This document shows, piece after piece, positions 27,401-35,514 of a stretch of 64,000 bases of DNA. The notes under the pieces are model-generated. The model did no database searches. It was not told the DNA's origin and was given only the letters and a program-made list of their open reading frames with translations. Origin of the DNA: Aureimonas altamirensis. GTDB taxonomy: Bacteria; Pseudomonadota; Alphaproteobacteria; Rhizobiales; Rhizobiaceae. Positions within the stretch are counted from its first letter, which is position 1. Each line of letters begins with the position of its first letter. The stretch covers positions 241,098 through 305,097 of the forward strand of contig NZ_BBWQ01000020.1 in NCBI RefSeq assembly GCF_001463885.1. The letters run 5' to 3'. A program made the position numbers and the translations under genes.

Positions 27401-27972
27401 TCGAACGCTTCGAAGGGCCGGCATGGCGCTCGCCTGTCCTGGACGGGCCGGCCGACCCGGCCTTTGCGCTTTTGCGCGGACAGATGGCCCATCGCCTGCT
27501 GCAGGTTCTGCCCGACCTTGCCGAGGAAGCGCGCGCCGATGCCGCGCGCAGCTACGTCGCGCGTTGCGCGCCGGCGTGGCCGGCCGCCGAACGCGAAAAG
27601 TTGATCGAAGAGGTGGACGCCGTGCTGAGGGAGCCGGCATTCGCCCCGATCTTCGCACCGGCCAGCCGCGCCGAGGTGGCGATTGCCGGAACCGTCGAGC
27701 TCGATGGACGCCGCCTGCCGGTGAACGGCCTGATCGACAGGCTGGCCGTGGAAGCGGACCGCGTCCTTCTGGTGGACTACAAGACCAACCGCCCCGTCCC
27801 GCAGGATGGCGCCGCCATTCCGGAAGCGCATCGCCGGCAGATGGCGCTGTATGCGGCGCTGCTGGCCCCGCTGTTTCCGGACCGGCGCATCGAGGCGGCG
27901 CTCTTGTACACCGAGGGGCCGGTGCTGCACCGGCTGGACCCGGAGGCACTGTCGCTCAAGCCCGCTGCTTGA
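24427..27972 (+). CDS. addA: Double-strand break repair helicase AddA
   Basis: This is the 1181-residue A subunit of AddAB, a UvrD-type helicase with a nuclease tail. Motif I is FVAANAGSGKTHVLTMRVVR (about residues 29-48), motif Ia ILCLTYTKAAAAEMQARV, motif II VLVDEAQDTSLRQWQVV, motif V IMTVHAAKGLEAPAVFLVDP and motif VI RLLYVGLTRAADRLVVCGY. The C-terminal nuclease residues are in LLVDYKTNRP. It is coupled to addB by a four-base overlap and is the last gene of the sahH-divL side before trxA. Confidence 0.96.
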   Translation: MSGLSVSATTVHAQERASDPSLSVFVAANAGSGKTHVLTMRVVRLLLSGVSPGRILCLTYTKAAAAEMQARVFATLSRWTRADDDTLGKELATLRGGTPGDVRAARRLFATALETPGGLKIQTIHAFCEAILHQFPLEANVPGHFQVMDDGESALLLAEARRLLVVLARLDGGTGADPALAEAFAEALELAGEAGLDGLINACIARRDRIGAFIEGNGGPENAVQALRQALGVGDTDPLAGMVDPPGFDAAFCGQLGQEAAQAGGATNDKLCDKLARIAASQTAQERYSVLRSLVFTAKGDRYKLGSVATKAVVAAVPELESRLAMLGDFLDDCAERIATGRLFRASRAALVIADRLERDYRALKQRRGKLDFEDLIVRTADLLLRREASAWVHYKLDRGIDHVLVDEAQDTSLRQWQVVRALVDEFFHGAGESRQRTVFAVGDEKQSIYSFQGASPAMFAQERRRLEQLAARSGQPFHRVGLHQSFRSAAEILSAVDTIFADETRRRGLSSEGEAPVHESARAAQAGLVEVWPTVRPLPAAESDDDWLQPIDHQPLDAPIHRLARRIAGQIEAWVGTPVEVKGVTRPLDAGDVIILVRKRSAFVSAMGAAIRALGNPAIRVAGADRLTITDHLAVQDLMAIGRTVANAEDELSLAEALKSPIFGFSDDDLMALALSRGKGGRPQSLYLALRKLAGGIDPARLQPFGVDAQALAGRARSAFERLETLRDRAGYTGVYGFYARLLGPEGGRAALSARLGRDTGEVLDAFLDLALTAEQDGRAGLDAFLADLAANPPVVRREMTPLKGEVRIMTVHAAKGLEAPAVFLVDPGSEPFTASHAARLIEWEGMPGQPPESQPGFLWCPDKSCRNAEIDRLAALERGRAEDEYRRLLYVGLTRAADRLVVCGYSGIREPSADSWAAHVRDSLGEAAEAISDPSGAVVAWRIGTPPQGRMAAAVQAAPARPAAMDLSPLPPEEIGPRPLTPSTAGSQTIERFEGPAWRSPVLDGPADPAFALLRGQMAHRLLQVLPDLAEEARADAARSYVARCAPAWPAAEREKLIEEVDAVLREPAFAPIFAPASRAEVAIAGTVELDGRRLPVNGLIDRLAVEADRVLLVDYKTNRPVPQDGAAIPEAHRRQMALYAALLAPLFPDRRIEAALLYTEGPVLHRLDPEALSLKPAA

Positions 27973-28099
27973 ACGCGGCCATGCGAGGTTCTAACTATGG
28001 GACAGGCCCGGCGGCATGCGTGCAGAATCGCCTCGTGCTGACGGCAATTGCAATCAATCGGCGCCGCCCCAGCGGGCCCGGCGCGAAGTGGAGCCCCCA

Positions 28100-28423
28100 A
28101 TGGCTACGAAGAAAACCGACAAAGCGTCTTTCCAGACCGATGTTCTTCAGGCGTCCAAGCCTGTCGTCGTCGACTTCTGGGCCGAATGGTGCGGCCCGTG
28201 CAAGATGATCGCACCCAGCCTCGAGGAAATCTCGGAAGAAAACGACGCCGTCCAGATCGTCAAGGTCAACATCGACGACAATCCGGATCTGGCGGCCCAG
28301 TTCGGCGTGCGGTCCATTCCGACGCTGATGCTGTTCAAGGACGGCCAGCAGGCATCGGTGCAGGTGGGCGCGGCGCCCAAGTCCAAGCTCGTCGCATGGA
28401 TCAATTCCAACCTTTCGGCATGA
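28100..28423 (+). CDS. trxA: Thioredoxin
   Basis: This 107-residue cytoplasmic disulfide reductase carries the active site [13 protein letters not shown] and the cis-proline loop [11 protein letters not shown]. The frame is open upstream, but [11 protein letters not shown] fits the family, and GGAG lies nine bases before it. The addA-trxA order is common in Rhizobiales. It is followed by a good intrinsic terminator, and the 127 bases before it probably hold its own promoter. Confidence 0.95.
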   Translation: MATKKTDKASFQTDVLQASKPVVVDFWAEWCGPCKMIAPSLEEISEENDAVQIVKVNIDDNPDLAAQFGVRSIPTLMLFKDGQQASVQVGAAPKSKLVAWINSNLSA

Positions 28424-28447
28424 ACGCACCGTTCACGCCTGATTCGA

Positions 28448-28481
28448 CAACCCGCCGCGCAACGGCGGGTTGTTTCTTTTT
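28448..28481 (+). terminator. Intrinsic terminator of trxA
   Basis: CAACCCGCCG (28448-28457) pairs with CGGCGGGTTG (28463-28472) around a five-base loop and is followed by a T-rich run TTTCTTTTT. Confidence 0.9.
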
Positions 28482-28554
28482 GACATCGCGCTAATCACTC
28501 TCCGAGGCGCTCGTTCGTATCGGACACGGCGCCCGTGTCTCGGGGACGTACAGC

Positions 28555-30957
28555 ATGCCAGAACAAACCTCCTCCGCATTCGGCCGTATCCTGCTGCGGT
28601 TCGTCGGTATCGTCGTCATCATCGCCGGCCTGTATCTTGCCGGCGGCGGAGCCTGGCTCGCCGGCCTCGGCGGGAGCTGGTACTATCTTCTGGCAGGCCT
28701 CGTCCTGCTTGCCTCCGGCGCGCTGATCGTCTCGCTCAGCCCCACCGGCACGGTGCTGTTTTGTCTCGTCTTCCTCGTCACCATCCCCTGGGCGCTGTGG
28801 GAGGTCGGCTTCGATTTCTGGCAGCTCGTGGCGCGGCTTTTCGCCATCGCGGTCGCCACCTGCCTTCTCCTGTTCCTGCATCCGACATTGCAGCGGGCCG
28901 CCGGACGGCAGCCCTCCTTTGCCCCCTACGGCGCCGGGCTGGTTCTTCTGGTCGCCATCGTGGCGACGGGCGTTGCCGCCTTCTCTCCCAAGAACGTCAT
29001 CGAGCCGACCGCCAGCTACGCCGCGCCGGACACGCCGGCAGACCCCGGCGAATGGCGCGAATGGGGCAAGGACAGCTTCGGCACCCGCTTCGCCTCCATC
29101 GACCAGATCACTCCTGCCAACGTGCAGGATCTGCAGGTGGCCTGGACATTCCGCACCGGCGACCTGCCGGAAAGCACCGGCTCGGGCGCGGAAGATCAGA
29201 ACACCCCCATACAGGTCGGCGATACGGTCTATGTCTGCTCCGCCTACGGCAAGGTCTTCGCCATCGACGCCGATGCCGGCACCGAGCGCTGGCGCTTCGA
29301 CCCGCAGGCGCAATCGCCCAACTGGCAACGGTGCCGCGGCCTCGCCTACTGGGAGGCCGGCAACGAACCGGCCCCGGCCGCGGACACGGCGCCGCCCGCC
29401 GGCGGCGAAGGCCAGCCCGCCCCGCAGGCCGCCGATGCCGCTTTGTGCCGGGGACGCCTGTTCCTGCCCACCATCGATGCCCGCCTGATCGCGCTGGACG
29501 CCGAAACCGGACAGCCCTGCGCCGATTTCGGCCAGAACGGAACAGTGGACCTGACGGTCGGCATGGGCGAGGTCCAGCCGGGCTATTACCAGCAGACATC
29601 CACCGCGCTGGTGGCCGGCGACCTCGTGATCGTCGGCGGCCGCGTGGCCGACAATTTCTCGACCGACGAGCCCCCGGGCGTCGTCCGCGCCTTCGACGTG
29701 CGCACCGGCAACCTCGCCTGGGCATGGGACCCCGGAAACCCGGATCTGACCGGCGAGCCGCCGGCCGGTGAAACCTATACGCGCGGTACGCCCAACGTCT
29801 GGGCCGCCATGTCCTACGACCCCGAACTCGGCCTCGTATATCTGCCCACGGGCAACGCCACACCGGACTTCTGGACCGGCCATCGCAGCGAACTGGACAA
29901 CCGGTACTCTTCCTCGGTGGTGGCGCTGGACCAGGCGACCGGCCAGGTGCGCTGGACCTTCCAGGGCGTTCGCCGCGATATCTGGGACTTCGACATGCCC
30001 GCCCAGCCGGTGCTGTACGATATTCCGGACGGCAACGGCGGCACCGTGCCGGCGCTGGCGCAGGTAACCAAGCAGGGCATGATCTTCCTTCTCAACCGCG
30101 AGACGGGAGAGCCCATCGCCGAGGTGGAAGACAGGCCGGTGCCGCAGGGCGACCTCGAAGGGGAAACCTACAGCCCGACGCAGCCCTTCTCGGTCGGCAT
30201 GCCGATGATCGGCAACGAAACGCTGACCGAAGCCGACATGTGGGGCGCAACGCCCTTCGACCAGTTGCTGTGCCGGATCGCCTTCCGTGACATGCGCGTC
30301 GACGGCATCTTCACCCCGCCGGGCCTGGACAAGGCGTTGCAGTTTCCCGGCTCGCTGGGCGGCATGAACTGGGGCGCGGTGTCCATCGATGCCACCACCA
30401 ACCTGATGTATGTCAACGACATGCGGCTGGGGCTCGCCAACTATACGGTGCCGCGCGCCGACATACCGGCCGGCGCCAGCGGCATCGAGATGGGCGTCGT
30501 GCCGCAGGAGGGCACACCCTTCGGCGCGATGCGCATGCGCTTCCTGTCGCCGCTGGGCATTCCCTGCCAGAAGCCGCCTTTCGGCACGCTGTCGGCGATC
30601 GACCTGAAGACGCACGAACTGGTGTGGCAGGTTCCGCTGGGCACGGTCGAGGATACCGGCCCGCTCGGCTTTGCCATGGGCCTGCCCATCCCGATCGGCA
30701 TGCCGACGCTTGGCCCGTCGCTGGCCACGCATTCCGGCCTCGTCTTCTTTGCCGGTACCCAGGATTTCTACCTGCGGGCCTTCGACGGACGGACGGGCAA
30801 GGAATTGTGGAAAGGGCGTCTGCCGGTCGGCAGCCAGGGTGGCCCGATGAGCTACGTGTCGCCTGCAAGCGGAAAGCAATATGTCGTGGTCACCGCCGGT
30901 GGCGCGCGCCAGTCGCCCGAGCGCGGCGACTATGTGATCGCCTATACCCTTCCCTGA
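28555..30957 (+). CDS. gcd: Membrane-bound PQQ-dependent glucose/quinate/shikimate dehydrogenase
   Basis: This 800-residue quinoprotein has about five N-terminal membrane helices (residues ~10-145), then a periplasmic eight-bladed propeller that binds PQQ. It oxidises glucose or a related polyol acid in the periplasm and passes electrons to ubiquinone. Family lines seen are EWREWGKDSFGTRFASIDQI, VYVCSAYGKVFAIDADAGTE, YLPTGNATPDFWTGHR, VRWTFQGVRRDIWDFDMPAQ and GGMNWGAVSID. Length equals that of E. coli Gcd (796). Whether the substrate is glucose or quinate/shikimate is not resolved. No PQQ synthesis genes lie in the window. pta and ackA follow on the same strand with a 15-base gap. Confidence 0.88.
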   Translation: MPEQTSSAFGRILLRFVGIVVIIAGLYLAGGGAWLAGLGGSWYYLLAGLVLLASGALIVSLSPTGTVLFCLVFLVTIPWALWEVGFDFWQLVARLFAIAVATCLLLFLHPTLQRAAGRQPSFAPYGAGLVLLVAIVATGVAAFSPKNVIEPTASYAAPDTPADPGEWREWGKDSFGTRFASIDQITPANVQDLQVAWTFRTGDLPESTGSGAEDQNTPIQVGDTVYVCSAYGKVFAIDADAGTERWRFDPQAQSPNWQRCRGLAYWEAGNEPAPAADTAPPAGGEGQPAPQAADAALCRGRLFLPTIDARLIALDAETGQPCADFGQNGTVDLTVGMGEVQPGYYQQTSTALVAGDLVIVGGRVADNFSTDEPPGVVRAFDVRTGNLAWAWDPGNPDLTGEPPAGETYTRGTPNVWAAMSYDPELGLVYLPTGNATPDFWTGHRSELDNRYSSSVVALDQATGQVRWTFQGVRRDIWDFDMPAQPVLYDIPDGNGGTVPALAQVTKQGMIFLLNRETGEPIAEVEDRPVPQGDLEGETYSPTQPFSVGMPMIGNETLTEADMWGATPFDQLLCRIAFRDMRVDGIFTPPGLDKALQFPGSLGGMNWGAVSIDATTNLMYVNDMRLGLANYTVPRADIPAGASGIEMGVVPQEGTPFGAMRMRFLSPLGIPCQKPPFGTLSAIDLKTHELVWQVPLGTVEDTGPLGFAMGLPIPIGMPTLGPSLATHSGLVFFAGTQDFYLRAFDGRTGKELWKGRLPVGSQGGPMSYVSPASGKQYVVVTAGGARQSPERGDYVIAYTLP

Positions 30958-30972
30958 CCCGATGGGAGCGTC

Positions 30973-31947
30973 ATGGATCTTACCGAACGCGGACACGGGG
31001 GCGCCACGCCCTCGCAACTGAACCGGCTGCTGGGGCTGGCCGACGCGGCGGCGCCGGCGCGGACCGCCGTGGTGCATCCCGTCGACGCCGTCTCGCTGGA
31101 AGGGGCCGTCGAGGCCGCGCGCATCGGGCTGATCGAGCCGGTGCTGATCGGCCCGGCCGGGCGCATCGACAAGGCGGCCGAAGCGGCCGGCATCGACATC
31201 ACCGGCATCGAGCGGGTCGACGTCGAGCATAGTCATGCCGCCGCCGAGGCCGCCTGCGCCCTGGCGCGGGACGGCAGCGTGGAGGCGCTGATGAAGGGCA
31301 GCCTCCACACCGACGAGCTTCTGGGCGCCGTGGTGGACCGCACCAAGGGCCTGCGGACCGACCGGCGCATGTCGCATGTCTTTATCATGGACGTTCCGAC
31401 CTATCCGCGCCCGCTCTTCATTTCGGACGCGGCCATCAACATCGCGCCCGACCTGGCCACCAAGGCCGATATCGTGCGCAATGCCATCGACTGTGCCCAC
31501 GCGCTGGGCGTGCCAGAGCCGCGCGTTGCGCTGCTGGCCGCCGTGGAAACCGTCCACCCCACCATGCCGGCGACGCTGGACGCGGCGGCCCTGTGCAAGA
31601 TGGCCGACCGGGGGCAGATCGAAGGCGCCATCATCGACGGGCCGCTCGCTTTCGACAACGCCGTGTCGCCGGAGGCGGCCGAGCGCAAGGGAATACGATC
31701 TCCCGTGGCGGGGCGCGCCGACATACTGATCGTGCCGGACATCGAGGCCGGCAACATGATGGCCAAGCAATTGTTCTACCTTGCGGCGGCACAGTCCGCC
31801 GGGCTTGTGATGGGCGCCCGCGTGCCGATCATGCTGACCAGCCGTGCCGATGGGCGGCTGTCGCGGCTGGCTTCGGCGGCGGCGGCACTGCTTGTCGCGC
31901 GCCGGCAGAAAAGCGCGCGCGCCGCCAAGCAGGAAAGCCCGGCATGA
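30973..31947 (+). CDS. pta: Phosphate acetyltransferase (short PTA/PTB family)
   Basis: This 324-residue enzyme exchanges acetyl groups between CoA and phosphate. Family marks are MKGSLHTDELLGAVVD, RRMSHVFIMDVPTYPRPLFI, the AAINIAPDLATKADIVRNAI block and PDIEAGNMMAKQLFYLA. The short form lacks the N-terminal domain of E. coli Pta and is annotated in many Rhizobiales as a phosphate acetyltransferase; a phosphotransbutyrylase activity is possible. A GGGAGCG site precedes the ATG. Its stop overlaps ackA by four bases, so Pta and AckA are coupled. Confidence 0.85.
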   Translation: MDLTERGHGGATPSQLNRLLGLADAAAPARTAVVHPVDAVSLEGAVEAARIGLIEPVLIGPAGRIDKAAEAAGIDITGIERVDVEHSHAAAEAACALARDGSVEALMKGSLHTDELLGAVVDRTKGLRTDRRMSHVFIMDVPTYPRPLFISDAAINIAPDLATKADIVRNAIDCAHALGVPEPRVALLAAVETVHPTMPATLDAAALCKMADRGQIEGAIIDGPLAFDNAVSPEAAERKGIRSPVAGRADILIVPDIEAGNMMAKQLFYLAAAQSAGLVMGARVPIMLTSRADGRLSRLASAAAALLVARRQKSARAAKQESPA

Positions 31948-33110
31948 CACAGTGGCTCGTGCTCAATGCCGGTTCGTCCAGCCTGAAATTCGCCCTCTAT
32001 GCCGACGCCGGAGCCGAGCTTATGCGCGGCGCCATTTCCGGCATCGGACACCGGCCGCGCCTGCGCATCCGCACGGCCGACGGCCAGGCCGACGAGGAGA
32101 CCCTCGGCAGCGGGCCGATCGACATGGACGCCGCCGCCGCACTCGTCTTCGACCGGCTGGACAGCGGCCCGCACGGCAAGCAGGGCATTTCCGCCGTCGG
32201 CCACCGCATCGTCCATGGCGGCCAGAAGCTTGCCGGCCCGGCACGGCTGGACGCGCCGACGCTCGATTATCTCTCCACGCTGGAGCCGCTGGCGCCACTG
32301 CACCAGCCCTACAACCTCGCCATCGTCGCCGCTGCCGCGCAGCGTTATCCGGATGCGCTGCAGGTCGGCGCGTTCGACACGGCATTCCATGCCGGCCGGC
32401 CGGCGCTGCAAAAGCTGTACGGCCTGCCACGCGCCCTCATCGAAGACGGCATCATCGCCTACGGCTTTCATGGCCTGTCTTTCGAAGCCATCGCCGACAG
32501 GCTGACGCGGCGCTTCGGGCCGGATGCCGGTGGGCGCGCCCTGGTGCTGCATCTCGGCAGCGGCTCCAGCCTCTGCGCCATGCAAGGCGGGCGAAGCATC
32601 GCGACCACGATGGGCTTCTCGCCGCTCGACGGGCCCGTCATGGCCACACGGTGCGGGGCGATAGACCCCGGCGTCCTGCTGCACCTGATGCTGCGAAAGG
32701 GCATGGCGCCGGATGCGGTAGAGAACATGCTGTACCACCGATCCGGCCTTGCCGGCGTCAGCGGCCTGTCCGGCGACATGCAGGAGTTGATGGCCGCCGA
32801 CACACCGCAGGCCCGTGAGGCGCTGGACTATTTCGCGCTGACCGTGTGCCGCCAGATCGGCGCGCTGACGGCAGCGCTCGAGGGCGTCGACCGTATCGTC
32901 TTCACGGCCGGCATCGGCGAAAACTCGCCCGCGGCGCGCGCCATGGTGGCCCGCCGCCTGGCCTGGCTCGGCGTCGTCATCGACGAAGCCGCCAACGAGG
33001 CCGGCACCGAGGACATATCGTCAGGACAGGGGCCCGCACTGCACGTCATCGCCACCGACGAGGAGCGGATGGTGGCGCGCGCCATCGCCGCCGTCATCGA
33101 CGGCGCGTAG
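31944..33110 (+). CDS. ackA: Acetate kinase
   Basis: This 388-residue ASKHA-fold kinase interconverts acetyl phosphate and ATP with acetate. Motifs are LVLNAGSSSLKFALY at the start, GHRIVHGG, FDTAFH, GFHGLSFE, HLGSGSSLCAM, TRCGAIDPG and FTAGIGENS. With pta it makes ATP from acetyl-CoA or activates acetate. The last 90 bases are also used, on the other strand, by rmuC. In related bacteria pta-ackA often follows a phosphoketolase gene; none is present here. Confidence 0.95.
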   Translation: MTQWLVLNAGSSSLKFALYADAGAELMRGAISGIGHRPRLRIRTADGQADEETLGSGPIDMDAAAALVFDRLDSGPHGKQGISAVGHRIVHGGQKLAGPARLDAPTLDYLSTLEPLAPLHQPYNLAIVAAAAQRYPDALQVGAFDTAFHAGRPALQKLYGLPRALIEDGIIAYGFHGLSFEAIADRLTRRFGPDAGGRALVLHLGSGSSLCAMQGGRSIATTMGFSPLDGPVMATRCGAIDPGVLLHLMLRKGMAPDAVENMLYHRSGLAGVSGLSGDMQELMAADTPQAREALDYFALTVCRQIGALTAALEGVDRIVFTAGIGENSPAARAMVARRLAWLGVVIDEAANEAGTEDISSGQGPALHVIATDEERMVARAIAAVIDGA

Positions 33111-34388
33111 CCGCCTGTCGATGGCCCTTCCGCGCGTGCGCGCCCCGTCGACGGCGGTCTGCGCCTCGCCCAGCTTCTTCTGCACCTTGTCCAGCATGTC
33201 GCCGAACCGCGAAAACTCGGTCTTCACGCCGCCCAGCACCTGCCAGACCTCGCTCGACCGCTCCTGGATGGCCAGCGAGCGGAACCCCATGCGCAGCGAT
33301 GTCAGCAGCGCCATCAGCGTTGTCGGTCCCGTCACGATGACCCGGCACTCGCGTTGCAGCTGGTCGATCAGGCCGGGCCTGCGCACGACCTCCGCGAAGA
33401 GCCCCTCGGTGGGCAGGAACATGACGGCGAAATCCGTCGTGTGGGGCGGCTGGATATATTTGGCGGCGATGTCGGTGGCGGCCTTGCGGATGGCGCGGTC
33501 CAGCCCCTTGGCCGCCTCGTCGACGCCTTCGGCGTCGCCGCGCTCGGAAGCGTCGACCAGACGCTCGTAATCCTCCGTCGGCAGCTTCGCGTCGATCGGC
33601 AGCCAGACCGGCTCCGCACCGTCTCCGGGCAGGCGGATCGCATATTCCACGCGCTGGCCGCTGTGCGGACGCACCTCGACATTGGTGGCATATTGCTCCG
33701 GCGTCATTACCTGCTCCAGCGCCATGCCAAGGGTCGCCTCGCCCCAGGTGCCGCGCGCCTTCACGTTGGAAAGCACACGCTTCAGGTCGCCGACGCCGGT
33801 GGCGATGGACTGCATTTCCCCGACCGACCGGAAGACCCGCTCCAGATTCTCGTTCACCGTGTTGAAAGACGCGCCGAGACGCTGCTCCAGCGTTCCCTGC
33901 AGCTTCTCGTCCACGGTCACGCGCATCTCTTCCAGCTTGGCGGCATTTTCCTGCCGCAGTCGGTCGAGCCGGCTCTCCAGGGTCTGGCGCAGCGCCTCCT
34001 GCCGGCGCTCGTTGGCCTCGGACATTTCATGGAGACGGCCGGCGACGCCTTGCAGGCCCTCGGCCTGGCGCCGCGTCGCGCCATCCAGCGTCGTCATGGT
34101 CTGCGTGCCGAGGCGGTGCAGCGATGCCCCGACCTCTTCGCGAAGGTGCCGGGCATCCGACCGCGTTTCCGAGGCGGAATGGGCGAAATCCTCCCGCATG
34201 GCGCTGAAGCCGGCCTGCGCGAAACTCTGCGTCTCCGACATGCGGGCATCGAGCTGGTCCAGCCGATCGATGATCTCATCCTGGCCAGCCCCGCCGCGTG
34301 CAACCCGCGATAGAAGCCAGAGCATGAAGCACAGGTTGAGAATCGTCAGGGCCAGCAGCGAGGCCTGCAGAATCGTGTCGGTAAGCAT
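33021..34388 (-). CDS. rmuC: DNA recombination protein RmuC
   Basis: This 455-residue protein has one N-terminal membrane helix (residues ~5-25), a long coiled coil (about 40-165, rich in heptads such as LHEMSEANERRQEALRQTLE) and a C-terminal nuclease-like RmuC domain (from ~190: RGTWGEATLGMALEQVMTPEQY, AIRLPGD, LPIDAKLPTEDYERLVDA). RmuC limits inversions at short repeats in E. coli. The last ~30 codons overlap ackA in antiparallel orientation, an unusually long convergent overlap. The helical end RTRGRAIDRRLRAVDD matches the family's C-terminus, so the overlap appears real. Confidence 0.88.
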   Translation of the reverse strand: MLTDTILQASLLALTILNLCFMLWLLSRVARGGAGQDEIIDRLDQLDARMSETQSFAQAGFSAMREDFAHSASETRSDARHLREEVGASLHRLGTQTMTTLDGATRRQAEGLQGVAGRLHEMSEANERRQEALRQTLESRLDRLRQENAAKLEEMRVTVDEKLQGTLEQRLGASFNTVNENLERVFRSVGEMQSIATGVGDLKRVLSNVKARGTWGEATLGMALEQVMTPEQYATNVEVRPHSGQRVEYAIRLPGDGAEPVWLPIDAKLPTEDYERLVDASERGDAEGVDEAAKGLDRAIRKAATDIAAKYIQPPHTTDFAVMFLPTEGLFAEVVRRPGLIDQLQRECRVIVTGPTTLMALLTSLRMGFRSLAIQERSSEVWQVLGGVKTEFSRFGDMLDKVQKKLGEAQTAVDGARTRGRAIDRRLRAVDDGGDGARHHPLLVGGDDVQCGPLS

Positions 34389-35079
34389 GGGCCAGTCCTC
34401 GACTCGAGTCGCATTGATCTCCTTTTGTTCTCATTGTACAAGGTGGTCCGTCAAGGCAGGCGCGTGGCAGCGCCGATTCCCGAAACGGAATCAACGCCTC
34501 GCACGGATTTGCGTCATGCAAACGCCACAGGAGGTTGCGGCGATTCTGCCGCAGGCCCGGACGCCACAGAATTATGCCTTGTTTATCAGTATCTTGCCGA
34601 AGGTCTGATTGAGACTTTTCTGTCATCTGCCGGGAAGTCCGGCACGGCGCGAGAGTCAAGCAAGGGGGTGCGAAATAAAGTCGAAAATTTCCTTGTCGTT
34701 TCGCGATGCGTCCATCGGAAAACGAATCCGCTGATGAATCAGCCCATTAATCAAATGGGCTACACTATGGCTTTGTCCTCCGCGCCACAGTCCCCGCGCC
34801 GCGACGTCGTTTTCCACGATTCGAAGCTTGCCCCAAACTGTCGACATGCGTAGCTTCCTCTCAGCGACAAGAGCTTGCGGAAACGAAGTGTGGGGACAAC
34901 GCGTGTTTTCCAGAACAAAATTGGAAATCTGGTGTCCTTCTAAGTTCACCACATCCCTCGCTTAAGCTCTCGCAATTCCCGATCTGGCAATCGCGCGTCT
35001 CTGCCGCGTTGCCGACCCGCGTATATGGTTTCTTTTACCTGCCCGGCAAATGCCGCCGCGGCCCATGGAGAGTATCGTC
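34389..35079. other. 691-base gap without a credible gene, upstream of the rhodanese-dnaA genes
   Basis: No open frame here shows family features, and the stretch 34640-34960 is richer in A and T than its surroundings. It holds an eight-base hairpin AGCCCATT/AATGGGCT (34741-34761), an inverted repeat TTTCCA-N9-TGGAAA (34907-34927), and two 7-of-9 matches to the DnaA box TTATCCACA: TTTTCCACG at 34810-34818 and TTTTCCAGA at 34906-34914. A strong-looking ribosome binding site with an ATG (34414, minus strand) opens a frame of only about 22 codons. The region must hold promoters for rmuC and for rhodanese-dnaA; a role as replication origin is possible but unproven. Confidence 0.4.
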
Positions 35080-35514
35080 GTGACGAAACCCTACAAGGAC
35101 GATGTAACGGCCCGGCAGTGCTGGGACGACCTCGAAGCCGGGGGTGACGCATTCCTGATCGATGTCCGCACACTGGCCGAGTGGACCTATGTCGGCTTCC
35201 CGCTCCTGCCGGAAGCCGCCAGGGACCCGCTGTTCGTCGAATGGCAGAGCTATCCGTCCATGTCGGTCAACCCGGCCTTCGTGGAGCGGGTGGCAGCGAC
35301 CGTCGAGGAGCGTGGCGGCTCGCGCCAGTCGCGGCTGTATTTCCTGTGCCGCTCGGGGGCCCGCTCCATGGCCAGCGCGGCGGCGATGTCGGCCGCCGGC
35401 TTTGCCGAAAGCTTCAACATACTCGATGGCTTCGAGGGCCCGCCGGATACCGATGGCCACCGCGGCCGCGTGGCGGGCTGGAAGGCCGAGGGCCTGACCT
35501 GGGTGCAGAAATGA
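35080..35514 (+). CDS. Rhodanese-like domain protein
   Basis: This 144-residue single-domain protein has the fold's start FLIDVRTLAEWTYVGFP and the active-site loop LYFLCRSGARSM with its cysteine, followed by FNILDGFEGP. Rhodaneses move sulfane sulfur; the acceptor is unknown. The chosen start is a GTG because GGAGAG lies just before it; ATGs at 35050 and 35065 lack such a site. Its stop overlaps the dnaA start by four bases (ATGA), an unusual neighbour for dnaA, which suggests that dnaA translation is coupled to it. Confidence 0.82.
   Translation: MTKPYKDDVTARQCWDDLEAGGDAFLIDVRTLAEWTYVGFPLLPEAARDPLFVEWQSYPSMSVNPAFVERVAATVEERGGSRQSRLYFLCRSGARSMASAAAMSAAGFAESFNILDGFEGPPDTDGHRGRVAGWKAEGLTWVQK

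Noticed and set aside
28495..31950. A very long open frame on the minus strand opposite the PQQ dehydrogenase and pta genes
   Set aside because: It is an antisense shadow caused by high GC third positions. Its translation is rich in Arg, Gly, His and Gln with no domain, while the plus strand encodes two clear families.
34412..34440. A possible SOS (LexA) box and a strong ribosome binding site before rmuC
   Set aside because: GTTC-N7-ACAA matches only one half of the alphaproteobacterial GTTC-N7-GTTC box, and the ATG after the ribosome binding site is out of frame with rmuC and opens only about 22 codons.
34656..34952. A 98-codon minus-strand frame in the gap before the dnaA block
   Set aside because: It has no ribosome binding site, no domain, and lies in low-GC DNA where composition differs from real genes around it.
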